From Cokeromyces recurvatus (Eukaryota > Mucoromycota > Mucoromycetes > Mucorales > Mucoraceae): a stretch of DNA of 64,000 nt. Both the position numbers and the translations under genes were made by a program. Each line of letters opens with the position of its first letter. The stretch's first letter is position 1. The notes under the pieces were generated by a model that saw nothing but the letters and a program-made list of their open reading frames with translations, made no database searches and was not told the DNA's origin. This document shows positions 1-11,053 of the stretch, piece after piece. Location of the stretch: the NCBI RefSeq assembly GCF_025118155.1, contig NW_026251392.1:62001-126000 (forward strand). The letters are read 5' to 3'.

Positions 1-44
1 CACGGAAGTCAAATTTGTGCTTAAATAAATAAATAAATACAAAA

Positions 45-77
<33 letters not shown>

Positions 78-105
78 GTTACATTTACATAAATATAAAG
101 TCGGA

Positions 106-888
106 ATGGCCAACAAACCACAACCCGTTGCGGTAACAATACCAAATCAAAATCAGGAAGAATATGAACAAAAAAATGTACACGAAGTATATGAAGTAAT
201 TGCGACTCATTTCAGTGATACTCGTTATAAACCTTGGCCAGTTGTAGAAAACTTTTTACATAGTTTAAAACCTGGTAGTCTTGGTGCTGATGTAGGCTGT
301 GGAAATGGTAAATACATTGGTGTCAACCCTAATCTTATGATCCTCGGCTCAGACAGGTAATCGCCTTCTCCTTCTTTATTTTCCTCCCTTCCTTTTTTTT
401 TTCTATGCATTATAATTAAATCTAACGAAATTAATTATTTTGATCTTTAGGAGCTCCAACTTGATCAAGATTGTGCATGATCGCGGATTTGAGGGCATGG
501 TAGCAGACGGACTTAATTTACCATACAGATCTAATTCATTCGTAAGTTGTACATATACATACATACATACGTATATAGAATAGTAAAAAATGGTTGAAAA
601 AGTGATTACTAACTTTGAAAGTTAGGACTTTGCTATTTCTATTGCTGTCATACATCATTTTGCTAGTCCAGAAAGAAGATTACAGGCTATTAAGGATTTA
701 TTCAAGATTGTCAAACCTGGGGGGAAAGTGTTAGTATTTGTATGGGCATTAGAACAAACAAAGTTTAGTAAACGTAATTTTGAGCCTGGGCAACAAGATG
801 TATTTGTACCTTGGAAGTTGACACCTAGAAAAGGACAAAAAGAAGAAGAGGTGAATAATGCTGTCTATAATAGGTACTCTCTCTCTCT

Positions 889-947
<59 letters not shown>

Positions 948-1129
948 CTTTCTTTCTTTCTTTCTTTCACCAAAAACTAATACAAATTTATCTCAACTAT
1001 TATACTAGATATTATCATTTATTTAAAAAAGGTGAATTAGATGCTTTATTTGAACAAATTGAGGATTCAGTGATAGAAACTTCTGGCTATGATAGAGATA
1101 ACCATTATGTTATTGCACATAAAAAATAA
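106..1129 (+). CDS. TRM9: tRNA U34 carboxymethyl methyltransferase (Trm9/ALKBH8-type)
   Basis: Four exons (about 106-356, 451-541, 626-873, 1009-1129) join in frame to 236 residues. The N-terminal part reads VYEVIATHFSDTRYKPWP, then the SAM-binding motif I GADVGCGNGKY, an acidic post-I segment ending in GSDR, and later VIHHFASPERR and VKPGGKVLVFVWA, all typical of Trm9. Family knowledge: with Trm112 it methylates carboxymethyluridine at wobble U34 of some tRNAs, forming mcm5U in the cytoplasm. The start chosen is the ATG at 106, in frame with the upstream ATG at 76, because it opens the conserved part. Intron 3 holds a 56-nt T tract. It converges on the Aquarius-like gene, whose stop is only about 108 bp away. 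CTU2, which acts on the same base, lies at 39-41 kb. Confidence 0.9.
874..1008 (+). repeat. Intron 3 of TRM9 with CT, T56 and TTTC repeats
   Basis: The intron consists largely of a compound low-complexity tract: a (CT)n stretch, an unbroken run of 56 T (892-947), then about five CTTT units, followed by a normal acceptor (TATACTAG). It stays in an intron, so the protein is unaffected, but run length here is uncertain in any assembly. Confidence 0.9.
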
Positions 1130-1237
1130 AATTTTACCATTCTGTACTTATTAGAAATGCATAATATATAAAGATACAAGATACAATAGTGTAAATTGAT
1201 ATTCACGATTTATTAGGATAACAATACGTTATTATTA

Positions 1238-4200
1238 TTATTCCAATTGCACAGTAGGAACACCTAATCGTATAAATCGTGCAAACATACTCTGCTTTAC
1301 ATTACCATATTGTTGGAAAGCAGACTCTTTATCAGTACGAGGTGTCTGCTGTTTATCACCAATCATAACTGCACGTTTCAATCGATTCATACCATCTTGA
1401 GGCTTTTGTAAAAATAATGGAATAAAGGTTTCAACTTCTAAAATTTGAGCAGATTCTTCAAAAATAATATTATCATATTTAAAATTCATTTCCACTAATT
1501 CACGTCGCTTTAAAGCAGCATATGTACAAGTCATTGCAACAATCTTGGATTCCTTTGTCAATAGATAATCGGCTCGTTCATGTCCTGTCTTCAGAAGTTC
1601 AAAGGGTCGAATTTCTTCAAGTTGCTTAAACATGTTACTTAAATGTCTAAAACAACCCTTAACCGATTCAATAGCTTCAGCCGGGGTCATTTTGTCTGTA
1701 AAGATAGGTGAAGGTGTATTCGTAAAGTACTCAGAAAAGGGAAACAAATCACGAATCTTTTCTATCGAGTCAGCGTCAGATACCGTATTCATGTAGGTCT
1801 CCCAACGAGGTATGATGTGTACGTTAAAGAAATAATTAGCTGTTTCACATGTTGCTCCATGTTCGCCTGGTACAGCAAGTGATTGTGATAAACGGCTTAC
1901 TTCTTGGAGAAGAGTAATACGATTCTCTAAAGCTGCAGTAACACGACCATATCTACTAAATCGAATTTCTGTATTAAGTTCTTTTTCACCATGGCCAAGA
2001 CGAAGGATGTGTCTAGGATCTACGTCTAATTCAAGGATCTTTTCTACAATTTGGTTTAAGGCATGATTACTGTGTGTTAAAACTAATGTACGCTGTTCAG
2101 GGTGGTTGCGATATAAATTTGCAATAATTTGGACAGCAACATCAGTTGTACCTGCATTAGAAGGACCAGTAGCCATTGTTAAACCATTGTTCATACCCGA
2201 ATAAATGGCTTCAATTTGAGTAGGTGTAAAACGAATTTGATTCTTTTTAGAATTATCTTGTTTATAGGGGCCCATGTTAGGTATCTTATAAGTGGAGACC
2301 TCATATGTCTCCGACTTGGATTCCACCACTGTTGCTTTTTTGGATTTTTTAGATTTCTTTGTAGGCTTGCTATCTTCATCCATGGGATCATCTAATAAAG
2401 TCACAACATAAGGTGGGTCCAATGGCTCCTTTTCACCGGAAGCAATTTGAATATTTTTGCCAGTTTCAAAGCTTGTCTTGAAATGATCCCAATCTAATAA
2501 TGCGTCGTAAAAGTTAATAGTATGCTCTCGATCTGGCATATTAGTGTAATGAGCACTAGCAGGGTCACCATACCCTAAGAATACTTTTTGTAACCAGCTA
2601 GGAACAATCAAATGAGTTTGCATCAAATCACGAATAGTTTCTAAAACAGATTTAAAATTATTTTCTTGAGGCCTTCTACGTACAAGGATATTAAAAGTTG
2701 TATGGGGGTCTGTTGCCTTTTTGTTATTCACTTTATCCATATCCATCTATAATATACATACATACACATATGTATTAACATGCTGTTCATTTATCACTTC
2801 TATTTTATATTACCTTGTATTGATTTGGATCAAGTTCTACACGAAGCGTGCGTCGTGTACCTTTTAATTTTCCAGCTCTATCTTCAGCAGTAATCATCGA
2901 AAACTCATCAATAGGACGACCTATACAATAAATAAATCAGTATACAGTTCGTGCATGATTCATTCATATATATTTACCATCACTACCAATTACTTCGACA
3001 ATTTCACAACCACGAATATGCTTAATACCATAATGTTCTCTAAAGTCTTCATCAGCTTCTAGTGGATCTGATGACTTTTCAAGTGCTTCAATAGTTAATA
3101 AGAATAATACATCATGTTTACGTAAAGCATCCCATTCAAAACGAATATTAGACGAAAACTGACTAATATCATAAGTAATCTAAAAAAAAAAAATGTTAAA
3201 TAACATGCAAAGCAGACTTTTTTTTTCTTTGAAAAAAATAAATAAAATAAACTTACATCAGCCCGCACACGAGAAGGCTTATTTTCACCGAGATTAGCTT
3301 CACCAATATCAATAACACTATATATGTAAAAGAATGAAATAGATTAGATCAATTTATATACTATACTACTATATTATATAATAAATACCCAAAACTGCTA
3401 ATAGGAACCGCCATGCGTGCTGAACCAGCAAATTCAGTTATATAATCAGGATATGTTAACCTAGGTTGAAGCTGCTTTACAGTATCTTCAATATCTTGAC
3501 GAATTTCATAAAAACTCTTAAGTTTAAACAAGGTAAAGTTTCTTAAAAAGTAATCATGAAAGGTCAAAAATTGAAGATTTAATTTAGGTAGAGCCAAGGG
3601 ATGATCGCCGGGATAAAAGTGAGATTGAATTAAACTATCATTAAAGAGTGCTTCCTCATCTGGATAAAGAGGCTGATTATTGATAATATCAATCTGACTT
3701 TCTCTCTTTTGATATTTATCAATAAGAACGTTTATCAAAAAATCTTTTATATCAACATCAATAGAGATATCAAGTGGTTCGCTACGAATATTAAGCATAG
3801 TACATAGACGAGTCAATACTTGTTCTGATAATGGTTCTAAATGCCATAAGAGTCCCTCTCTTGTTTCGATAGAACTCAAATTAGCCAATGGTAATTCTTT
3901 AATATCATCTCTAAAATAACGGAATGTAACATGCTTTTTTTTATGGTAAGTTATTTGATATAATTTAATTATTTTTTTTAATATACCTGTAATTGAAGTA
4001 GTTGTTGAGAATGAGCTTCGGTCATTTCAATATCTGTTAATGGAACACCTGTGTGATCATTGATTTCAAATTTAGAATAAAAGGAGAGTGTATTTAATAA
4101 TTTTTTTAAAAGATCGACATCTTTATCTTCACGACGTATAAATGGTGCCATTTGGGACAATACAACAATTTGATGATCATCCAATAATGTATTAAAGAAT

Positions 4201-5276
4201 CGACGGGTAGATAATTGAGATTCCAAATCAATGAAGAATTCTAAAAAGCGTTCAGACATTTTGATGATTTCCTCGTCAACTATTGCATTTTGTTAATAAA
4301 TTAAGTCTCTTAACTATTATATCTAATTACCATCTTCGTCTTCAGGAATTTTGTAAACTAGATCGATGTATCTTTTCAACATAGCGCTTAGCCAACTCCT
4401 CTCAAATACTAATTCTTCTTGAGCTGTATTCTCTAACAGAAGACACATGTTAGATCCGACATGAAGATTTAAAACTTTTTTTTTCTTCGAAACTTACTAG
4501 CAGCAGCTAATTTTTTGTTATTTGTATTCCATAATTTAAGAAGATTAGGATAATTAGAAAAGAGTTGGTCTCGTTTTCCTTCGTGAGCTAAATGAGCCCA
4601 GATGCCAATAGTAACCAATTTCAAACATTCTGTACGAACAAAATTATTATCGAAACTTTGGAAACAATGAATTAAAAAGATTAATAATTGTCTAGAAAAG
4701 AATAGTGGCAATTCAGGATCAACTATCAAATGAATAATACGCCTAAAAAACAAAGAGAACTTTTCAGTGTCATCAGCAAACGCGTCTAATAGAAATGGTT
4801 AGCCATAAATACTATAATTAAATAAACAAATGTATATTTATAAACTTACCCCAAAGAGGAATGCTTTGACGTGCTTTCTCATAAACAAGTAAACAAATAG
4901 AAATAACGTGGTCTAAAGAAGCTTCTTCATTATAATGAGGCCAGAGATACTATTTATAAAAGAAAAATACTGTTTAATTTCGATAATTCTTTTTTTTTTT
5001 TTGGAAGGGTTGATCAATAACACGCACCTTTTCCAAGTAGTGATAAAACTCTAAAACTGAAAGTTTCTGGGAACTAAACTCGGCAGGCTCAAGCTCATTT
5101 TTGATGATAGTTTTGACTACTTCGGGATCCCACTCAACATTATCTGAAAAGTACTTCTTAGCAATTTTAGAAATGGAGTCAGATTCAATGTCTGTTAAAT
5201 TCAAGCTGGAAGATTTAACTGAAGACACTAGTTCATTTGGTGTCTTTTGAACTGATGAAGATGTCTTTTTAGGCAT
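1238..5276 (-). CDS. AQR: Aquarius-like intron-binding helicase, C-terminally truncated, Walker A degenerate
   Basis: About ten exons on the minus strand join in frame from MPKKTSSSVQ (start codon 5276-5274) to a stop at 1238; roughly 1,150 residues. Order: N-terminal armadillo-like region (FLEFFIDLESQLSTRRFFNT, FEINDHTG), beta-barrel/insert region (LALPKLNLQFLTFHDY, RNFTLFKLKSFYEIRQDIED), then the SF1 RecA1 domain (FTPTQIEAI, RTLVLTHSNHALNQ, IRLGVPTVQLE). Family knowledge: Aquarius (S. pombe Cwf11) binds introns in the active spliceosome. Odd points: the P-loop, normally GPPGTGKTD, reads GPSNAGTTD, so the lysine is gone; motif II region keeps FEESAQ; motif III, normally GDHHQLPP, reads GDKQQTPR; the frame stops after VQLE, so RecA2 (motifs IV-VI, about 300 residues) is absent. 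No internal stop elsewhere. Probably a decayed or repurposed paralogue; a full-length copy would be expected elsewhere in the genome. Confidence 0.85.
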
Positions 5277-6479
5277 ATGTGTGAACGCTAAAAGAAAAAA
5301 AAAGAAAAGAAAAATAAAAAAAAAAGAAAAGAAAAATAAAAAAAAAAAAAAAAAAAAAAGAGAGAGAGAGAGAAAGAAATGACAGCAACAGCTGGATGCT
5401 GGTCAAGATTTTTGGTGTCTTGCAAAAGTTTTCAACTGAATGGAAAATTTAGAACTCACAAAAATGAAATAAATATCATTGGGTGAAACGAGAAAATAGA
5501 GTATACATAAACACTAGGAATTTTATTTTTATTTTTTTTCTTTTCAAAAGAAACTGTAAGCAGCAGAGATTGATTATTATTGATTTAGACTTCCACTTTC
5601 TCACTTTTACAATAAAGTTGTATCTTATTTCGAGAGTTTAAGATTCTTCCTGTATTTTATTTCCATTAAATAGCTTATTCAATATTTAATATGTTTTATT
5701 TGCTAGGTACTGTTTAATCCAAGTACGAAATATTCATTCAAACACTTTGTAAATAAGCAAAAATATCGACTTTTGTATTTATTTTCTTGGGAATTGTGGA
5801 AATAAAAAAAAATAGGTCAATTATGATGAAGGAAGGATCAATGATAACTACGACTTTACCATTTATCTTTATTTCTTTTTTCCCTTTCCCACTCTTAACA
5901 TAAATATTTATATAAATGCTCTGAATAATACCGCTATTTTGAAATTTAAGGGGGTGAGCCATATTACCATTGATATCCTCCTTCCCCCTATAAGTCTATA
6001 TGTAATATTATATTTTCTATTTTTGTTAGTATTAATCAACTTGTTAAGCATAGCATCATTTATTCGACTTTTTTCTTTTTTTTTTTTGTTTGTCCATACA
6101 TTAACATATTTGGGTTTTGCTATTAAAGCTCTAAACTCAATCTACAATATTTAATATTCACACTGTAGCCCTTATTCATCGATTCCTTCTCTACTAAAAT
6201 CGTTAAATGTTATCAGCCTTTTAATGGCATGATCTATTCTCCATCTGTAAATGGTATGTCAGTATTATTAAATACATTACAAGTTGCTCTTGAAAAAGGC
6301 TGTTTATTCTTTTGCATATCTGGTTTTCTTCTACGTGGTTGATCAAATGCTAAATAAATATCAATGTAATAGTGACTCGCTTTTACATTGCTTTTCGACG
6401 TCACTATAAACTGCATTTATTTATTTTATTTTATTTTTTTTCTCTAAATATCTCTTTCCTTAAACTAAAAGAAAAAAAC
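5277..6479. other. Intergenic region between divergent AQR-like and TAF13 genes
   Basis: AT-rich and without a supportable gene. It holds an A-rich block with an A run and (GA)n at about 5285-5375, several short poly-T tracts, and near the TAF13 end a CRE-like GACGTCAC (6397-6404) immediately beside CTATAAA (6404-6410). A 60-codon minus-strand ORF at 6234-6416 shows no recognisable similarity and was not called. Confidence 0.6.
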
Positions 6480-6989
6480 ATGAGTGATTCTAAAGAATTT
6501 AAAGATGTAAGAGAGTCAAAAGATCATCGCGAGCCAGGTATTGGTCCTGGTAGAAGGAAGACCGTAAGGAAGGGAATGTTCTCTAGAGATTGTAAGACTC
6601 ATAGTAATATCTTGATTTGAAACATATACTGATTTTTTTTATTATCAGTAAAGTTATTAATGTATGGTTTTGGTGATGTACCTAATCCAGCAGCAGATTC
6701 TATTGCAGTACTAGATGATTTGGTTATTGATTATATCGTTGAAATGGTAATATACATACATTACATGAAAACTATTCAACTTTTTAATGTTTTGGATATG
6801 TAGTGTCAAAAGGCTTCAGCAGTAGCGGAACATCGTAATAAAGTTCGTGTCGAGGATTTTAAGTTTATTTTACGTAAGGATGCGAAAAAGTTAGCTCGTG
6901 TAGAAGAATTATTATATATGAGTGAAGATATTCGAAGAGCTAAGCAAGTATTTGATGAAAAGGAAATGGAAGCAGCAGACGATTTGTAA
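6480..6989 (+). CDS. TAF13: TFIID subunit 13 (histone-fold)
   Basis: Three exons (6480-6591, 6649-6746, 6804-6989) give 131 residues. The N-terminal tail is basic (GPGRRKTVRKGMFSRDLK), followed by the TAF13/Spt3-like histone fold: LMYGFGDVPNP, DLVIDYIVEM, VRVEDFKFILRKDAKKLARV, RRAKQVFDEKEME. The pattern LMYGFGD...VEDF.F.LRKD matches human and yeast TAF13 throughout. Family knowledge: pairs with TAF11 in TFIID at RNA polymerase II promoters. It converges on PEX2 with 67 bp between the stops. TAF1, another TFIID subunit, is also in this window, but the two are far apart and no operon-like link is implied. Confidence 0.93.
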
Positions 6990-7056
6990 ATAGATTTAAA
7001 CGGTTCTTTGTACATTATTATTATTATTTTTTTCATTTTATTTTTTTACGATTAAA

Positions 7057-8367
7057 TTATTCTTTTATTTTTTGTTCATCTACATTTTCTACTCTTTCAA
7101 TATATTTATGAATTTCAGTTACTTTTTCACCACAACGAAAGCATGGCCATTCATCACCAAAAATAGAGATTTTAGTTTGAATACAGTAATAACAATAAAT
7201 ATGACCACAATTAGTTTTATATGGATTATGTACAGTAAAATTTTGGATTTGACCAAGTGGTGTATTTTCACTTGAACTCGAATCATGACAAATTGCACAT
7301 TGGTTTATGGGTAGTTGGTCATATCCCTTTGAAGACACAAGATATGATTTGGGCAGTAATGTACGCATTAACTTCATTTTCAGTTTTTCAATATTGATCA
7401 AAGGCACTAAGAACAGCAAGAATTCCTTCATGATAAAATATTTGATGAGCATTTATTTCTACAACAAAAATGTCTTTATCTTTTTTCTTTTTTTTTAATT
7501 TTACCGTAAATGCGTGCCAGACCATCTGTCTATTTAGGAATTCAAAGCTAATTTGTCGATTCATTGATTTCTTTGAGTAAACTAGTCTCATTGCTAACAT
7601 GCGTTCAATTAATGTACGATACTTTCCATTCCATAAAAAGATTAAAAAGTTCACTAAAGAAAATGCTTTCCAATATTTTTCACCAGTTTGTAAAACACGA
7701 TATATTTTATTACGAGTATCTGATTCTTCTAGTTCTCCCCAACCTTTTGCTGTTATATATCGATTCATTCTTGTCCATACATATTGCCCCCCTACTGTCA
7801 ATATTCCATATGCTATCTTTTGTCCCTTTGTTAATGGTGCATCTCTTGCGATAGATTCAACTACAGATATACGTTATAATTATTTTATTTCCTATTTTTT
7901 TAACACGTAAATAATAATAATAATATGGATAATAACTTACAAGCACCTCCATGCTTCCATTCATTACGATATTTTAAGTTTTGAAGCTGTGAGCCATAAG
8001 TTGCTGAAGAATCATAAACTGATAGTTTAAATAAAATGAGATTAAGAAGACCTAATAATTCAGGCTCAAAAGCTTCTTTGAAAGTAGGCTTAAAATAAAA
8101 ATAAAATTAGTTTTATTCTTTATAAATGTATGTTAAATTTGTCAATCATACCTTAAATAACGACAAGGCATTCCAAAGCTGTTCTTTTAAAATATCCACC
8201 AGTTCTGTGTCCAAAATATCAGAATCAAGCTGGCTTACTCTCATCACCTTTAACGATGAGGTTCTTAAGGAAGCCAACGATCTTCTTATTTTATGTAAAG
8301 CGGGTTGAATATCTTCCCAATTGTTCTTCCATTCGGGAATTGTAGGTTGCGATGGTAATCGAAGCAT
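7057..8367 (-). CDS. PEX2: Peroxisomal biogenesis factor 2 (RING E3 ubiquitin ligase)
   Basis: Multi-exon minus-strand gene starting MLRLPSQPTIPEWK. Conserved blocks: RVSQLDSDILDTELVDILKEQLW, FEPELLGLLNLILFKLSVYD, a central membrane region (KAFSLVNFLIFLWNGKYRTLIERMLAMR), and a C-terminal RING that begins CAICHD and continues NPYKTNCGHIYCYYCI...WPCFRCGEKV. Family knowledge: PEX2 with PEX10 and PEX12 forms the peroxisomal ubiquitin-ligase channel that recycles PEX5. Exon 1 ends at about 8152; further introns lie near 8090-8151, 7862-7938 and 7380-7510. The short C-terminal tail after the RING (EIHKYIERVENVDEQKIKE) fits fungal PEX2. Confidence 0.93.
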
Positions 8368-8481
8368 TGAATGTTATATTATTTTTTATGTGAAAAAGAA
8401 AAAAGTTTATTTAGCACAATGTTCAAATTTCATATACCGAGTTCCCCACTATATTTGTCCAATGAAAAAACAGTAATTATA

Positions 8482-8483
<2 letters not shown>

Positions 8484-8520
<37 letters not shown>
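8484..8520. repeat. Poly-A tract of about 35 nt
   Basis: A continuous A run sits between the PEX2 start (8367) and the arrestin-like gene stop (8533). On the minus strand it is a T run just 3' of the arrestin-like gene and about 110-150 bp upstream of the PEX2 ATG, so it lies in the PEX2 promoter or 5' region. Confidence 0.9.
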
Positions 8521-8524
<4 letters not shown>

Positions 8525-8532
8525 ACACTGTT

Positions 8533-11053
8533 TTATTGAATTCCTAGGGATATACTAAAATCTTTACCAAAAGATAATCTGGGTAATTTTGGAGGCTCAA
8601 TATCAACTTGAGTAAATTCTATATTATTATTATTATTATTCTCATTTAATGATGGTAATTGAGAAGGAATTGGTGGTAGTTCATATTTATGATGTTCTTC
8701 TTCATCACTATCATCTAAATAAACTTTTGTTAGTCGTTTAGTTGACTTCAAGTCAGATGGTAATGGAGGCAGCTTTTCATAAATGTATTGAAGGGATGAA
8801 GAATAGAGAGCATTATGTTGTATTATAAGTGATTGTATATCTGGATCGACAGCAGAAGATGATCGAACTCGACGATGACTACTATTTGAAGAAGGTGGCC
8901 CTACAATAAGTGAATCATTCGTTAAGGATGAGATTGAGGATAATGCAATACGTTTCTGAGTTGTATCACTTGTCCTATGTGATAGTAAAGTGGATGATGC
9001 TATTGTATTCATAGCAAAGGATGATAAGGAGATAGTAGCTGAATCGGGTGCTGCTGGAAATAATTCTTCTATGGCTTGTTTATTTTGATATTGGGGTTGT
9101 AAGGCAATTGTAGCAGGTATACCTGGTGCTGGAGTAAATCCAGGTGAAGGTGGTCTCGAATGTAATGAAGATGGATGACTTCGTACAGCTGAGATAGGCA
9201 TATTCGCACTCAGAATAGATGTTTCAGAGCAAACAGATAGTAAATCATCATGATTTATGCTATCAAAAGCAGTGATATCACAATGGTACAAGTTTTGATT
9301 TTTAATAGAGGCACTTGCTAGCTGCTTATATTGATAGTGAGCAATTGAAAATATATCTGCTTTGGAAATATCTTCGGGATCAACACATTCATTTGATAAC
9401 AGTTGCGCTGGTGTTGGATATTGCTTTTTGCCATTCGCTAAATCAACGTCAATAGGTTTTAATATTTTCCTATTTCTTCTCATGGTAGGTGTTGTAGTCC
9501 TTGGACGTTCTGTAGGTAAACCTTCAAAATCATCCACATCATTGATCGATTTAATTGAATCAGTACTAAGGTCAACTGCTGATGCAAACTTTTTTTGATG
9601 ATTATGGTTATATGCTAAGTGATAGTCAGAGTGTGGAGAAAGTGAAAAAAGGCTTTTAGAATTATTATTATAAACAGGGAATAGGGTATTTATGTTAGTA
9701 GTAGTAGTAGTAGTAGTAGTAGTAGCAGTTGTTGTTGTAGATATAGGGTTCATAGTTTTTAATCTATCGTTCAAAGAACTATCCAGAGAAACATCTATGT
9801 TTGTTGAGATATCTCGAAGTAATGGTGATCCATAACTGTCCTCTTCATTCCGATTATTATCTATCATATCATTATTTTTAGTTGAAGATTCTGTGACATA
9901 TTTCAAATAATCTGAACGTGCAGCTTCTTCAAATGCATACTTCAATTCTGGTGAAGGAGAATTTTCGTTATTCGATACACCCTGTTGTGGCACAGATGCG
10001 ATAATAATTGGAATTTTAGATTTTATTTCCTCGTATTTTTGACCGAATTGAAAAGTTACTTCGACTTGATGATAGATAGAAATAAGTGGAGAAACTAAGG
10101 TATATGATAAATAAGGATAGAGACCATGTCGAACTAAACATGGCCTTTTCCATATAGACGTTGATGTACCTGTTAAATGAATAAGTGCAGGGACACTTCT
10201 CTTAATATATTTAACGTGATTATCTTTATAATAGTTTGAATTTATAATTTTTTTATCTAAATTGAAGATAAAGGAATCTCGATCCATTGTAGTTAAATTA
10301 TAGTCTGATTTAGATAAGGGTTGAAATCTAAAATTTTTATGTAAGTCCTTTTTTTTTTTTTTTTTTTTGTTCTTTCCTTTGTTCATATAATTTGTATTAC
10401 CTATATAATTCTATTTGTATTAAACGGGTCCGAATTGATTGCACTGGCTTTTGATTTGCAATGCTAACATATTTGATAGCCATTGGTATATATTCTTGTT
10501 CAATACAAATAATCTGTGGAATATCAATTTCATAATGAAATTTACCAGGTACAGTTCTTTGAAAGATTCTTGTTTCAATTAGAGGAGCCAATTCTTTATA
10601 TGGTAACAGATGACGTCTGATAATAATAGGATATTCTGCGGTTATTGATTTACTAGTAATTCCGGTTGATATAGAAACAATGACTTTATAGTGAATACTT
10701 GCTCTCTTAATAAGTAAACTACGAGGGTATATATTGGGTATATCTAATTCCCAAGGTATAATATGATCTCCAGCTGGCAGGGTAGTTTTTCCAAAAAGAG
10801 ATAGTTTTAACTTTGGTAAAAACGGACAATTGGCTTCTATATTATAAGGTTTTGAGAGTGTGATACTGCTAAATCCTTTGAATTTGATAAACATATTTCG
10901 AATCTTTACTGGTTTTGTAAGCGTAATTCTGACCTCTCCTTTCAAAACGCGCAATGGCTCATTTAATTTATTTTCTGATATCTTTGCAGGTCCTACAAAA
11001 TCAAGATAGCCTTCTGTTGGTTCAATCTCTAACAGTTTAAAACCATCCTTCAT
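8533..11053 (-). CDS. Arrestin-domain protein (alpha-arrestin-like)
   Basis: Two exons (11053-10401 and 10327-8533, 73-nt intron) give 815 residues. Residues about 1-220 form an arrestin N fold (RVLKGEVRITLTKPVKIRNMF, FKGFSSI, GDHIIPWELDIPN, ASIHYKVIVSIS, EYPIIIRRH); about 220-340 an arrestin C-like fold (ALIHLTGTSTSIWKRPCLVRHGLYPYLSY). The rest is a long Ser/Thr/Pro- and Asn-rich tail with threonine and asparagine runs and proline clusters (KLPPLPSDL, ELPPIPSQL). Family knowledge: alpha-arrestins recruit Rsp5-type ubiquitin ligases to membrane transporters for endocytosis; no PPxY motif was found, so the adaptor role is inferred. An in-frame ATG at 10386 lies within the intron and would wrongly start a shorter protein. 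Confidence 0.85.

Noticed and set aside
749..973. Minus-strand ORF with a polylysine run, and the overlapping plus-strand ORF with polyphenylalanine
   Set aside because: Both are translations of the T56 intronic tract in TRM9.
6234..6416. 60-codon minus-strand ORF with an Arg-rich middle
   Set aside because: No recognisable family, no exon partners, and it overlaps the probable TAF13 promoter.
8533..10386. Starting the arrestin-like gene at the ATG at 10386
   Set aside because: That ATG lies inside a 73-nt intron; splicing 10401 to 10327 joins two halves of the arrestin fold in frame.
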